A stretch of DNA of 64,000 bases from Omphiscola glabra. Taxonomy: Eukaryota; Mollusca; Gastropoda; Lymnaeidae. The notes under the pieces are model-generated. The model was not told where the DNA came from. It did no database searches and saw only the letters and a list, made by a program, of their open reading frames with translations. The first letter of the stretch is position 1; every line of letters starts with the position of its first letter. The DNA is taken from the NCBI GenBank assembly GCA_964017045.1, contig OZ024806.1, forward strand, positions 9,010,488 through 9,074,487. Reading direction: 5' to 3'. The position numbers were made by a program, and so were the translations under genes. Shown one piece after another: positions 12,583 through 24,466 of the stretch.

Positions 12583-13283
12583 GAGATATCCATGACTTGA
12601 TTTATTTATTTTTTTGGGAGGGGGGGGGGGAAGGTGATATAGATCTCAACCGTAGAATGATTATACAAGTTACCTTTTCTTCTCTCTCTCTCTAAGCAGG
12701 AACCGTGACGTACTATTCGCAATTTCTTAAGGGTTTTATAAAAGGTAGTAATACATATTTATAGCTAGTATTATAAAGGTGTATAAAGCACACCCGTTAA
12801 ATACGAAAGTCGTGTGGCTATTTCAAGTATCGGTGCTAATCGAATTGAATGTCAACATCCGTTTGGGTCGTTCGAACGCTGCAGTCAAAAGCTGAAGTCA
12901 TGAAGCCATCGCCGTGAAACGAGCTATTGATAACTCTCATACGGGCTGCCAACTGTGTACAGTATTCTGTTTGGCGGCACGACGGTTCTTGGCGCTGAGT
13001 CTCAACCAACAGAGCAGTGACATATACATAACGTAGGGCGAACCCAAACACGAGTAAGGAGGTAATGAGTTCTAGTGTTATAAAAATCCCCTCAAACAGC
13101 GCCCCTCCCACAGAAACACGATCACACACACGCATACATACACAAACGCTCACACGAGCACCTACCCACACTGGCACACACAAACATTTTACTTTCATCT
13201 TCGTCATAGCGTTAGAGCTTCAACAAATATTAATGACTAAAAAGGTGCTGTTGTTTTTTTTTTTTATCTCGCAGAATTTGTGG

Positions 13284-13634
13284 CAGACTGTTTGGGATCA
13301 AAGTGGAAAATTGGTTGGTGTCAGAGGGGCAGCTTGGTTGAGGTCAGAGGGGCAGATTTTTTAGGGTCAGAATGGCAGATTGTTTGGGATCAGAATGACT
13401 AACTAGTTGGGGTCAGTGAGGCAGATTGGTTGGGGTCAGAATGGCACATTGTTTGGGGTCAGAATGGAAGATTGGTTGGGGTCAGAGTGACAGTCTGTTT
13501 GGGGTCAGAGTGACAGATTGGTTGGGGTCAGGGTGACAGATTGGTTGGGGTCCGAGTGGCAGCATGTTTTGGGTCAGAGCGACAGGCTGGTTGTGGTCAG
13601 AGTGACAGCCTGGTTGGGGTCAGAGCGACAGACT
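13284..13634. repeat. 23-bp diverged minisatellite, about 15 copies
   Basis: Units resemble CAGATTGGTTGGGGTCAGAG with many substitutions. Confidence 0.85.
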
Positions 13635-13688
13635 TTAATCACCGTTGGGGAATGCAAAATGACGACAGAGTCCGGTACATCAAAACAC

Positions 13689-13765
13689 AGTCTTATCAAA
13701 CATCGCCGTACCACGTGTCGTCTTATCAAACATCGCCGTACCACGTGTCGTCTTATCGAGCATCG
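13689..13765. repeat. 30-bp direct repeat, about 2.5 copies
   Basis: The unit TCTTATCAAACATCGCCG plus TACCACGTGTCG occurs twice, followed by a partial third copy. Confidence 0.85.
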
Positions 13766-14802
13766 TCTGCTCTTATTATATTCTTAATTATACAAAATAT
13801 GAAAATTAGACGAAAGTAATACAAGATTATGTTTTCCTAATTATAAATAAAAGTATCTTAGCTTATATTTTTTAATCCCCCTTTGTAAATAAGAATGCAT
13901 CTTTACCAGTGAATTATATTTTCAAATTCAACATTTGGAAAAATCTGAACACGACTATTTGATTAGGGGCCATTATAGAGTGGGCTTTGTTGGACTTAGG
14001 AGAATCAAAGTAGTCTATAACCGTTTAGATATCAGTGGTCTTAATTAAAACCCTGAAATTCTTATTTGAACCCTTGGTAATATTTGCGTGTACCACAGTA
14101 AGGGAACCGCTGAGTTACACAAAAAACCCAATGCCGCGTCTATTCTTTGTAAAGACAACAACAACAACAATAACAAAAACCACACCTGAAAACATCTCCC
14201 AAATCGGTAACTTGCGGTTAATATTTTGTGTCAATAGAAATTGATCTCTCTCGTATTGGCCGACCAGCGACAGGTGACTGAATGGCCGCCCTATACCGGT
14301 TGGGAAGGGGGGGGGACATGCCCCAAATAACACGACATCGTTATGCAAATGACTTGGACTGGCTTTTGACGATTACATGTCTCCCGTTATTTGAAACCTA
14401 TTTTTGTTTTTTAAAGGTTCTGAAGTCAGCGCCGTGTGTGCCGTCGTGCGGTGTGCAAGCGGTGTGCAATGTCACTCTGATAAACTCGTTTTTGTTGACC
14501 GAGTGGGAGAGCGCTGCGATGTAAAAATGTATTTCATTTTGTGTTCTGTGGAGATATGAGAACCTCATCGTGCTGATATGATTGGGGAAACGGTGAGTAC
14601 GTTCTTGGTTTATAGAGTAGCTGTGAACAATTTATTGCTTTTCGTGGGTGGGGCGTGGTAATGGTGATGATGATTATGATTGTGATGGTGATGGGTTTAG
14701 CCTTTGTCAAAAGGTTGGTCTAAATATGCGAGTGGAAAGATTGAATGTCTTCTCCCTCTAAATCTTGCTCGACACTCTACATGTCTAAGGTTTAGTATAA
14801 GA

Positions 14803-14991
14803 CAGTGGTTCTCAACCTTCCTAATGCCTCGACCCTTTAATGCAGTTCCTCGTGTTGCGGCGACCCCTCACCATAAAATTATTTTCATGGCTACTTCATA
14901 AATATGTGTTTTCCGATGGTCTGAGGAGACCCCTGTGTAAGGGTCGTTCGGCCACAAAAGGGGCCGCGACTCACCGGCTGAGAACCGTCGG
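14803..14991 (-). mobile_element. SPIN/URR1-like hAT MITE, copy 1
   Basis: The ends are CAGTGGTTCTCAACCTTC and GGCTGAGAACCGTCG, with internal blocks GACCCTTTAATGCAGTTCCT and TATGTGTTTTCCGATGGTCT. These match the remembered SPIN/URR1 consensus almost word for word. The flanks GTATAAGA and GTACAACC are a decayed possible target duplication. Confidence 0.8.
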
Positions 14992-15407
14992 TACAACCAC
15001 ATGAAGGTTTTAACACTTAACCTCTTTTTTTTAAATAATCTAACGTCAGTTGTCAGTGTTGTTGTTAATAGCTCTTAATAATTCATTTGTCTACAGATTA
15101 AAACAGTGTTAGTAAAGTTCAATGATAAACTGAGGGGGGAAAAACTGTAACAGTTCAGTGTTGGTTGCGTTTAACTTTTAACGGAGTTAAACTATTGCCT
15201 GTCTCATGTCCACCAACGAGCCTTCAAAGAAGACGCCATCGAAGTTTCGTATTAAAATCGCTTCACTCATTCCACAGCTCAGTTGTAAAAGTCATTCATG
15301 CGGACCTCTGTCTGATACTTGATATTTTTAGTCCGTAAATAACAAGGTAAAAAAAAAATCCTAGCGATATTTCTACGCGTTCAATAAATATCATGGTGCT
15401 AGACTCG

Positions 15408-15438
<31 letters not shown>

Positions 15439-15974
15439 AAAATCAAATCCCTTTCTTGTGTCGTTCACAAATGACTGCATTAGATAAAAAGCCAGGCATG
15501 GAATACAATACGCTTGGGGGGGAGGGTGAAGATGGCCGCATTATAACCTACACCCCTTGACAGTATCTAGACATGGAAATCGTTCACGCCTGAATGGCTG
15601 TAAGGGCGAGACATGGAAATTTTAAAAATCCAATAAAAATTGAAATGCAAATCAGTTTTGAATGTGTGTGTCTGGCCTTGATTTTCATTAACAATGTGTA
15701 GTTAAGTGTATATCATTTTTTGCGGCTATTTACCGGGCTGTAGCAAGGACAGTCGGCTGGAAGAGATTTTCAAGTGAGGTCAGCTTGATATTCGGAACAG
15801 TATTTATTGTGAAAATGTCTATACCATGTTCAATGGAGGCCCAGTCTGCCCACCTGCTAGTTACTCTTGGATTCAATATCGGTGTGGAACAATAAAAAAA
15901 AATGTAGAAATTAAAGGTGTTCAATATACTCTTTGTGAATTTTTATATAAAAAAATATAATTCGATATATCTTT

Positions 15975-16072
15975 ATGGTAGGACCAGTTTAAGGTAGGAC
16001 CAGTTTATGGTAGGACCAATTTATGGTAGGACCAGTTTAAGGTAACCAGTTTATGGTAGGACCAGTTTAAGG
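15975..16072. repeat. 16-bp tandem repeat, about 6 copies
   Basis: Units read GGTAGGACCAGTTTAT with minor changes and one deletion. Confidence 0.88.
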
Positions 16073-16689
16073 CCGTGCAACAAAACAAAAACAATTCAAT
16101 ATAATAAATTCAGTTTCTTTTATTCCATTATTTTGATATTATTGTCCATCGTAGAATTTAAACATGCGCTGAAATCTTTTTTCCCTCCACATACCCAATA
16201 GATTTCAAATTACTTTACTCTAATAACATTTGTATCATGCCTTTTAGATATACAAGCTCTGATTGCATGTGTCGTGTGTTTCAACACTGTTATGATAGGC
16301 CCGCATGTCTCGCGTGTTTTAACGCCGTGTTGATAGGCGCACGTACAAACAAAAACAGCGTTTTGAAGTGGTATTTAGTTTTGTCCCCCACCCCACCCAG
16401 CTCCCCCCCCCTTCCCATTTAAATCATTGCTCTAAACTTGACGGCGTGTCTGAGAATAACCCCTTACGTCTGTTGTAAAAGTATTTCTCAAAGGGACGAC
16501 GTAGGGTTTTACTCTGGATGTTAAGCCGTTGGCTGCAGTGTTAGGGTTAAGGAATCACTGATGTGTTGGGTGCCCCCCCCCCCCCAAACTACGACCCGGG
16601 GTGAGGTTTGCTAAATATAAAACCTTATTAAGGATCGTGGGGGTAGGTGCGGGAGAAAAGTAACAAAAAAATTAGGCGATAACAGACAC

Positions 16690-16970
16690 ACAGTGAGAGA
16701 GAGAGAGAAAGAGAGAGCGAAGGGGCAGAGGAAGGGAGGGGAGAAAGATGGGAAAGAGAGAAAGGAAAAGTGAGAGAGAGAGAGAGAGAGAGAGAGAGGG
16801 GGAGAGAGAAAGAGAGAGAAAGGGGGAGAGAAAGATAGAGAGAAAGGGGAAGAGGGAGGGAGAGGAGAGGAGAGAGAATGGAAAAGGGAGAGAGAAAGAG
16901 AGAGAAAGGGGGAGAGAACGATAGAGAGAGAGAGAAAGATAGAGAGAGGGGGAGAGAGATAGAAAGACAA
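16690..16970. repeat. GA-rich microsatellite
   Basis: A long irregular GAGA/GGGAGA tract. The Ser/Leu-rich open frame on the minus strand is compositional. Confidence 0.9.
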
Positions 16971-17212
16971 ACAGTCTATACAGACGTGTAGACAGACAGG
17001 CGGATTGAACTTTGCAATGTCTGTTCAGTCAAGTATTTACCCAGTGTTCCAGTCGGTGTGAATATTTGATATATTATGGGCATGTTGAGATCTTTGCAGT
17101 CATGTTTGTATACATGCGTGGAACAAGAATTTACGAGGAAGATATCCCTGGCACTCGGACATGGAGTGTGTCAACAGAACAAATTTATTTCTTTAGCTTG
17201 TAGTTCGACCTT

Positions 17213-17372
17213 TTGTTGTAGGTCACTTGTGTGATAAAATTGTTGTGTTGTAGGTCACTTGTGGGATAAAATTGTTGTGTTGTAGGTCACTTGTGGGATA
17301 CAAGTGTTGTGTTGTAGGTCACTTGTGGGATAAAATTGTTGTGTTATAGGTCACTTGTGGGATAAAATTGTT
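17213..17372. repeat. 32-bp minisatellite, 5 copies
   Basis: Five units begin near 17213, 17245, 17277, 17309 and 17341, each TGTTGTAGGTCACTTGTG followed by GGATAAAATTGTTG. Confidence 0.93.
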
Positions 17373-17794
17373 GATAAGGAACTTTTTTTTTTTAAATATT
17401 CAACCAATTTTTACACTCCAAGTAATTGTTGCGCGCTTACTACCTATCGACGTCATCCGTTTATGGCGCTTTGGATACGATTAGGAAACAGCGAAACAAG
17501 GAATGTGGAAGCTTGAAATAGAAAGACAGGACCAAAAACTTCCATTGTAATAAATTTTGGTTCAAAAAAAATTATTTTCCAACAAGCTCCCGTCGAATGA
17601 TTTTCTTTCGAATAAAATTATTTCGCACAAATTTCCGGTAACCGCGCTGCACGCCTGTTACTTACCTATTATCTGAACCAAACTGCTTCCGGCTGCGCGG
17701 CTCATTCATTATTTTTTTTTATAATTATACTTGGTTTTTTTTTCATTTATAATATTTGTCTGACATGTTTAAACATGTTATATTTTGTCCACAG

Positions 17795-17829
17795 GAAAAC
17801 GTGGGTTCTGGTCTCAGTAGCCGACTGCC
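17795..17829 (+). other. 5' UTR part of the first visible FAM167-like exon
   Basis: A pyrimidine-rich tract ending TATTTTGTCCACAG (AG at 17793-17794) forms a good splice acceptor 35 bp before the ATG. At least one upstream non-coding exon therefore exists, which I cannot place with confidence. Confidence 0.65.
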
Positions 17830-20179
17830 ATGATCCATGACATCAATGGAAATATCTCAACGCAAACCGTGTCCACGAAAGAGCTTCGCAGAAAGCCCCG
17901 CCCACTGTCAATCATAGAGGAGAGCTCCGCAGCCACCTCGGAGAATGACGCCAACAACTCTAATGTTCTAAAAATAGATTCGCACAGAATCAAAACTGGT
18001 CGGTCGTCCCGGCGGCTGGCTGTGGCGCCGCTGCAACATCCTGTCATTGAGCTAAGCATCGGCGGATTCGTGGACGCAACTACTGAAAACGCGCAATCGA
18101 AGCAAGCAGGCGTGACGGAAACTCAAAACAGTTGGAATTCGGAAGTTGAGGACCATGACAACTGGAGCACGTCGAGCGACCATGGTGTCGATATTTTGAA
18201 CTGGTCAGTGCCAGATAAGCCACACAAAGTACACCAGTACGCGGTCTCTGACCCTGATGAGGGTCAGTATCCAGTGCCCAGCGGCCCAGAAGAGTCCAAA
18301 AGTGTATCGTCTGAGAACAGCTGGCAGTTTTGCGAGCGGCTAACGGGGCGCAGCAAAGCCACAGCCGATGATAACCGTGAGTCTACGACATTCTCAGAAA
18401 CAGGAAATATATCTCCAAGCTATGACTCAAATAGCGAATTGCCCGCCATGAAGAAATGCCGACAGCCATTATTTCCGAATAGTGAATCCAAGAATGTCTG
18501 CAACTTGGACGATATACGTGAAGAGGAACAATTGTCCAACAAACGTGACCTTGACAAAGATCAGACAGCGTGGCGGGAAAGGGTGAAGGAAAGCGCTTCC
18601 GTTTCGTCATTGCCAGACAAGTTCCGGCCCTTGAGAAAGAGTCTCGGCTCTTTCGGCTCTGGGTATTTTAAACCCGGAAATGACGCCAATGCCAAAAGAG
18701 GTGTAGGTGATCTCGAATCCAGCAGTCAGGACAGCGTTCGGTTTTACCTCACGGGTCAGCGAAACTCTCCAGAATACTTGATAAATCCAAACTCCGTAGT
18801 GACCCGTCACCCAAGCCAGCTGAAGGACTGCCAGGAGCCGATGAAGCTTAAAGATGTTGTACAGCGTAAGTCATCCTGGCAAGGGAGTCAAGACTCCAGC
18901 GGACAGAACAAGAAGGATATTGACGCTATGAGGAAAGAGTTCCTCTCTCAGTTTACGTCGGCGAAGCCTGTGATAAAAATCGATCAAATACCCGAGAGCG
19001 AGCCCACGGCGAATCTTAAACATCAAGAGTTTACAGAAAGCCAGACGAACGACTCGGAAAATACACGACTGGCTCCAGTGTCCGAGAACACACATGGGAA
19101 ACAGCCCGCGACACGACGCATATCTAGCATTGACCAAACCGATTATTTCGCACTGAAGGAGACGACGACCCGATTGAGACTAAGTACGAGACGGGCCAGC
19201 ACTCTGGCGTGGAAGGCTCAGTACGGTGACCACACGGGCGAGGACCAGACCAGAGTCAGATCGCTACTCAGTTGCAGCCAGGATGACGGACCACTGACGA
19301 AAGAGCGGATAGACAGAGTTGAACAGTCGTTGGCGATGCTGCGTCATGAATTGGTAAGATTTACAATAATTAACGATAATTTGCAAATCTTAAGTCCTTT
19401 ATATTTATATTAACTTCGTTTTAGTTCTTGTGTTTCTGGTTGGGTGGCAAATCTGCGAACGGGTAATTGATCCACTTCCCGTCAACCTATTGAACTGAGA
19501 CTTGGCACATAGACTCATTGCCAATGACAACACATTCTATCTAAATTATTAGCACCACCCTGCGACCCCGAAAATCAGTTTTTCCAGTTTTTCAAAGCGA
19601 AATTAAAAAGGAAATATGACGCCACTGATTTCATGAAATAAAATTCCCGAAAACTTCCCTAAAAGAGATTTAAAAAAAGAAATAATATCGCAAGTTCGTT
19701 TTGTACGTAATATTTTCTTTAATTTTGTTCTAAAAAACGGCAGTGAGTCTGTGTTCCAAGTTTCAGCGCGATAAGTTGACGGGAATTGGGTCAATTAGCC
19801 TTCCGAAAATTTTGCCACAGACCCAGCCTGAAAGGCACACGCCAGTAGAAGCGAAGTCAATATGAAGGATTTTTTAAAAATATGTTTGTTTTTTTTGTTT
19901 TTTTTCATTCAGATGAACATACGGCGCCAAGATCAAGATTTGGCCAAACAGTTTTTAGAAATCAGACACAACATGGGGAAAGTACGCTGGGCCGCGCAGT
20001 GCAAGACGCACGACGAACTACTTGACGAGGCGGAGGACGAAATCCAGGACTTGCGTGACATGTCCCGTCTGGTGGATCTTCCTAGTCCAACCGTTGATCT
20101 CATTTCATCCGTCACCTTCCTACAACACTTTGGCGTCACGCGAATGAACATCAGCTCACGCAGGTTTTCAACTTGCTGA
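17830..20179 (+). CDS. FAM167: FAM167 (DIORA-1) family protein, two coding exons, 596 residues
   Basis: Exon 1 covers 17830-19353 (residues 1-508) and exon 2 covers 19913-20179 (509-596). The junction is phase 0 with donor TTG|GTAAGA and acceptor TTTTTCATTCAG. The conserved part is C-terminal. Residues 440-464 contain the LRLSTRRASTLAWKAQ block that aligns with the 'LRLxTRRPSYLEWQA' region of vertebrate FAM167. Residues 494-560 form a helical stretch (LAMLRHEL, then RRQDQDLAKQF). The extreme C-terminus, FGVTRMNISSRRFSTC, closely matches the family's GVTKMNINSRRFSLC ending. Residues 1-430 are Ser/Asp/Glu-rich, probably disordered, and have no recognised domain. Vertebrate members are roughly 160-215 residues, so this one is much longer. 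The family has no enzymatic motif; FAM167A is known mainly from autoimmune-disease genetics and reported NF-kB signalling. Cytoplasmic, by absence of signal peptide or membrane segment. Confidence 0.9.
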
Positions 20180-20280
20180 GCAAAGTAACCAGCACCATGG
20201 CACTTAAACTTGAATAGTGATGCAGAAGTGATGCTTCAAATGGGGGGGGGGGGGGAGACTGGGATTGAATGCGCTGTCTC

Positions 20281-20447
20281 CAGTGGCGTATGAAGGAGGT
20301 GCGGAGAGGGTGGACGATCCGCCCCGGGCTGCACTATTTTTCTTTATATTTATGGATGGGTGGCATACTCGGCTGACCACAAAGTTTTTTGTGAAAGGGG
20401 GGCAGCAAAATTATCAGCATGAAACCTAGGATTTAGCAACGCCACTC
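20281..20447. mobile_element. MITE with CAGTGGCGTA/AACGCCACTC ends
   Basis: This is about 167 bp with short inverted ends of the CAGTGGCGTA type and non-coding interior. The flanks GCTGTCTC and AATGTCTT match at five of eight positions, a weak possible target duplication. Confidence 0.5.
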
Positions 20448-21854
20448 AATGTCTTGGCAGTTATTGCAGCATTCTGGCCATGAAATGGATTTTAAATTTG
20501 TTAAACTTTACTTTCGGTTTTTAAAAAAAAAAGCAACAACAAAAAAAACATGCAGTGACTTAATGAGCCCCAAAGACGTGAGTTGTTAACTGTGACGGTT
20601 TGGTAGTGGGGATATTGCTACTGATGTTAAGGAGATAAAAAATCCTCGTCCTCAAAAGTGTGTGCTAAATTATTATTTTTTTTTTAATACTATCAGAAGC
20701 TCTGAGGAAACCTTCGGGTACCTATGATTATGATGTTCCTTTTTCTTTCAGCTGCCTACGTCAACCCCAGTATGGCACGTCTCAGACTATAGGGCGTCCT
20801 TTTGTCTCCCTGGGGCTGTTGTTGTTTTTTTTCCTTTATTTTTTTTTTAGTTGATGTCATTAGTTTTAATTATTTATCCGACATTTTTAAATAAAACTCG
20901 TCCATCTCGGAAGCCGTTGTCCAGAAAAATCGTTTGGGAAACTAACTTCATGTGGCGCCGTTGGAATATAGGCCTTAGTAGTACTTGGGCGTGTCTCCTC
21001 GTGGCCCACCTTGGTGGAGAGGTCAACTTAAATTGGAGGCTGTTCAAGTCGGGATGGAGAGGTGCCAGAAATGGACGGTAGTGGTGGTGTAGTCCCATAA
21101 AAGAACTCAGAATTTATTTTAAGTCTTACCGTCTTTCACAACTGTAGATATGTTTTGTTGATGTTGTTTATTTGTTTGTTTTGTTTTGTTATGCTGGAGA
21201 TTGGGGGGGGGGGGGGTGGTGGAGTAGAGAGGTAAGAAGAGGTTTGCGAGAAAATTAAAAGCGATGAATAATTCATGGACCCAATGTCTCAACCGACCAA
21301 ACTTCAGGACCACGTACAACACTTTAGCCATGTTTAATTGTATATTATGATTGGTGGTAAATTAATACTCAACTGACCAGAGGATTGAAGAAGTGGCCAG
21401 TAAGAACAATACGTTATATTATAACTTATATACAAGACTCTTTCATTATGACAATTTATAGATTTTAGTTTTTATTAGCACTGTATCTTTAAACCTAATG
21501 ACACGTTGCTTTGACATTTATTGTACCGGCACGTTGTAATTGTAAGGTGTGATGACATGAACGTCCGCAATTGTTTTTTGCTACACCTGTCCAATACAAA
21601 CTGTATTGTCAGCTAATAATTAATAACGAATTGATCTTTTAGATCAAGAACATTTGTTTTTCCGTCAAAGTTATATGAAGAAAACCTTTGCCGCCCTGAC
21701 CCTATAGCTTACAGTTATTATAACGAACATCTCTGTGGTAGGTTACTTCCTTGTCCTATATACAGGTGTCGAAGACAGGGTGAGGAGCTCGGAAACAGCG
21801 GTCACTAATAAATAATAGTGTCATATAATACTATTACAATTACACTATATATTA

Positions 21855-22347
21855 TAGCCCGCCAAACATTGGCGACAGCAATGCGTGAACTTCCCATCTA
21901 CTTAAGTTACTTGACAAAACATGAACTCAAGTAACGCACATTTAAGAATCCCAATTTTTTGGCTACACCCCTTCACCCCATGATATGTCACTGCACATTT
22001 TTTTTTCACGCCCAAGAACTATATTAAATATTCCGATGTCCCAACCACTTTTAAACCGATTATTTTTTTTACACCAAACTTAAATTGAGACTATTTCAAT
22101 TTCCGAAAAGAAAACATTATTTGCCAAAGGCAGTTGCGTTGTATAAAAAAATCATTTAGCGTAGTTATCTGGAATTATATTTTAAGCGCTAATGAACTCA
22201 TTATTGAAACATATTTTCTTTTAAACATTTAGAAATATTTGTAATATATCCTCAATAGCAAATTCGATGATTAGAAAGCAGTCCATTAGGAAGCAGTCCA
22301 CTAGGAAGCAGTCCTTAAGGAAGCAGTCCAACAGGAAGCAGTCCATG
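21855..22347 (+). repeat. dispersed repeat copy B1 with internal 15-bp tandem repeats
   Basis: The segment starts TATAGCCCGCCAAACATTGG and ends with about five 15-bp units (AGGAAGCAGTCCAWT) followed by ACACCAGAAG. The same sequence in the same order occurs at 50713-51170, with two 15-bp units there, and a fragment occurs inverted near 57245-57370. No coding content and no terminal inverted repeat. The element class is unknown. Confidence 0.8.
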
Positions 22348-22534
22348 ATTAACACCAGAAGCGTAATATATATGAGTCAAGAGATAATAATATGGTGCAT
22401 TTTTTTTTTAATATTTAGAAGAGGAAAAGATGAGTGAAAATAAGAAGAACGATTAGATGTACAAGATCTCCCTCTCTCTACCTCTCTGATATCATTGATT
22501 CAGCTTTTTTTAAAAAACATTTATTGTTCGTACT

Positions 22535-22885
22535 TTGCGTGCGAAGATGCCCAGGGCAAATTTTGACTTGAGCAGTAGTAGCCTTGACTTGAGCCATGTT
22601 TTGTTACAAGTGAGGGAGAGTCAGTGGCGTAGCGAGCTTAACTCGCGCCCGGGGCACAATACCTTTTTAGCGCCCCCCCCCTATTCGAAAACCATACAAT
22701 TTTATAGTAAAATATACCATTTGACGCCCCTTTGTGAATAGCTCCCGGGGCATGATGCCCCCCTTGCCCCCCCTCACTACGCCACTGGGGAGAGTTGCTC
22801 GATTCGTCAGCCTCACTCTCTCGTCCTTGGTAAGACTTAGTCAAGACGACTGGAAATAGACCAGGATGCAGTAGATGACCAGTAG
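22535..22885 (-). repeat. SINE-like repeat copy interrupted by a MITE
   Basis: Both flanks of the 22622-22787 MITE (TTTTGACTTGAGCAGTAGTA on the left, CTCTCGTCCTTGGTAAGACT on the right) match, in reverse orientation, consecutive parts of the repeat at 40758-41230. Removing the MITE restores the continuous SINE-like sequence. Confidence 0.75.
22622..22787. mobile_element. hAT-type MITE nested in a SINE-like repeat
   Basis: The ends are CAGTGGCGTAGCGAG and CTCACTACGCCACTG. A perfect 8-bp duplication, GGGAGAGT, lies at 22614-22621 and 22788-22795. It is a close relative of 48443-48599: both contain CTTAACTCGCGCCCGGGGCA and CCGGGGCATGATGCCCCCC. No coding capacity, so it would need a transposase from elsewhere. 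Confidence 0.88.
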
Positions 22886-22953
22886 TGTGTTTCACAAAAT
22901 TCCCTGTGTTCTAGTTGGAACATGCTGATAATACACATCAACCCCTAACCTAA

Positions 22954-23109
22954 CTCAGTGTTCCCCAAACTTCCGACATCTGAGTACTCCTGTCAATAAT
23001 TTTCATAACAATAAAAAATATATATAGTTTTTCCTTTGCAGCAAGCACCCCCACCAAACTTTTCCCGTACCCCCACGGGGTGCGCGTACCATACTTTGGG
23101 AAACACTGC
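22954..23109. mobile_element. hAT-like MITE with CAGTGTTYCCCAAA ends
   Basis: The left end CAGTGTTCCCCAAACTT pairs with the right end TTTGGGAAACACTG. The interior carries AGTACTCC and GTACCCCCACGGGGTGCGCG blocks typical of short hAT derivatives. No clear target duplication. Confidence 0.7.
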
Positions 23110-24317
23110 CCTAACTGATCAAAAGATCCCTAGATAAGAACATCTGATGCTTTATTCATAATTATTTTATTTTCCTGTAAATATTTCTTCTTGTATTTAT
23201 TTAAGCACTTATTAAAGTTAAAGGTTCTTATTAATCTCATGGGTAATGATAAAGTTTTCTGTATTTGAGAGTATGACATTGGATCATTTGTTCCAGCAAA
23301 TTTCACACTGGGAAAGGGCAGAATATTAGTTCTCACCACTAAAATAGCAAAAGTCTGGAACGATTATTATTGGCCTGTCTTCAGCTATAATGACAGAGGA
23401 GGAGTGGTGGGGCAGGTGGCATGGGAATTATGATTCTGAGAATTTGTTATTTAGAAAACGTGAACAATGCATGTATAATAAACTTCAGCTTTTGAAGAGG
23501 ATGTTCAACAATTTCTCTACTGTCGTGTTTACTGTTTTGTGTTTATATATATTAAAAATGTAAACATATAGTATAGTAGTATAGTGTTCCATCCCTTCAG
23601 CTGCTCTGTCATCTTCCTTTTGACCAGCGGAATCTCTCCGTTTAGAGATTTAAACATAAGCCACCATCGTTAATAACTATAGATTTCGAGAGTTGTTGAA
23701 ACAGCTCCTACTCCCACAGATGTATTCAACCAAACTGTAAGAAAACAAAAGCTTAAACTGTTAGTAGAAGTACCACGTACTCCTCATAAGTTACAGTTGG
23801 ATGTGAGCACACACAAAAAAAACATGCCAGCCACACACCGTGAGCAATAATGTAAAGAATTACTACCCCTGTAGTGTGCAGTTAAAAAGATTAGAGTTAC
23901 TGCCCCTTGAATGGTACAAATACGAAGGTAAGAGTAAGAGTTATTGCCCTTTGTGTGTACATTTACAAACGGAGAAGGTGTGTTACATTTGGAGGTGCTC
24001 GCCCCCCCCCCCCCCCCCCCCCCAAAAAAAAACAAACTCCTTTTCAATGAAATTTAAAATAATCTCTATTAAATTTTAACCACATTACCTACAAGTTTGG
24101 ACCCTTTGAATCAGCCCCCGTGGCCATCAGGGTTTGTGGTGCCCCAGTGGCCGTCGGGTTTGTGGGGCCCCGGTGGACTGCACTGGTTACAAAGCAAGCT
24201 GGTTTCTTCATCTCTTGTTTATAATCTTTCTGCCTTCTCAATTATATTTATTTTTCTTGTCCTGCATTTTTAAATACTGCTGCTCAAACAGTTAGAACTT
24301 ACAGTATGCTCTAACAA

Positions 24318-24466
24318 CAGCGGTGTATTGCCAAATTCGTAACAAATGGTTCGCAGTTAAGAATGTACCCTTATGCCATATCGGTCACCGCCACAGTCAG
24401 GCATATTTATTATTTTGAACTGACGGTTCGCACGAACCTGACCGAACAGGCTCCAAACCACCGCTG
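24318..24466. mobile_element. hAT-type MITE with CAGCGGTG/CACCGCTG ends
   Basis: The 149-bp element has a perfect short inverted repeat and a perfect 8-bp duplication, TCTAACAA, at 24310-24317 and 24467-24474. The interior is non-coding. Confidence 0.82.

Larger units (their letters stand above)
1..17794. other. repeat-rich intergenic region with no supported host gene
   Basis: This region holds transposon fragments, MITEs and tandem arrays, listed separately. Between them I see nothing codable in 1-540, 1899-2425, 2961-3715, 3902-4205, 4381-5084, 5156-5766, 5978-6491, 6973-7490, 7641-8440, 8525-9283, 9608-10928, 11571-12322, 12583-13283, 13761-14802, 14992-15974 and 16073-16680. 4080-4500 is rich in diverged CAACTAACAATTAAC-like words. 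8820-8990 is GA-rich. 7328-7382 holds two 27-bp direct repeats. Poly-G or poly-C runs occur at about 3843-3855, 7807-7831, 10269-10291 and 12197-12212. An untranslated first exon of the FAM167-like gene probably lies here; a GTGAGT donor near 14592 is one candidate, unproven. Confidence 0.6.
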
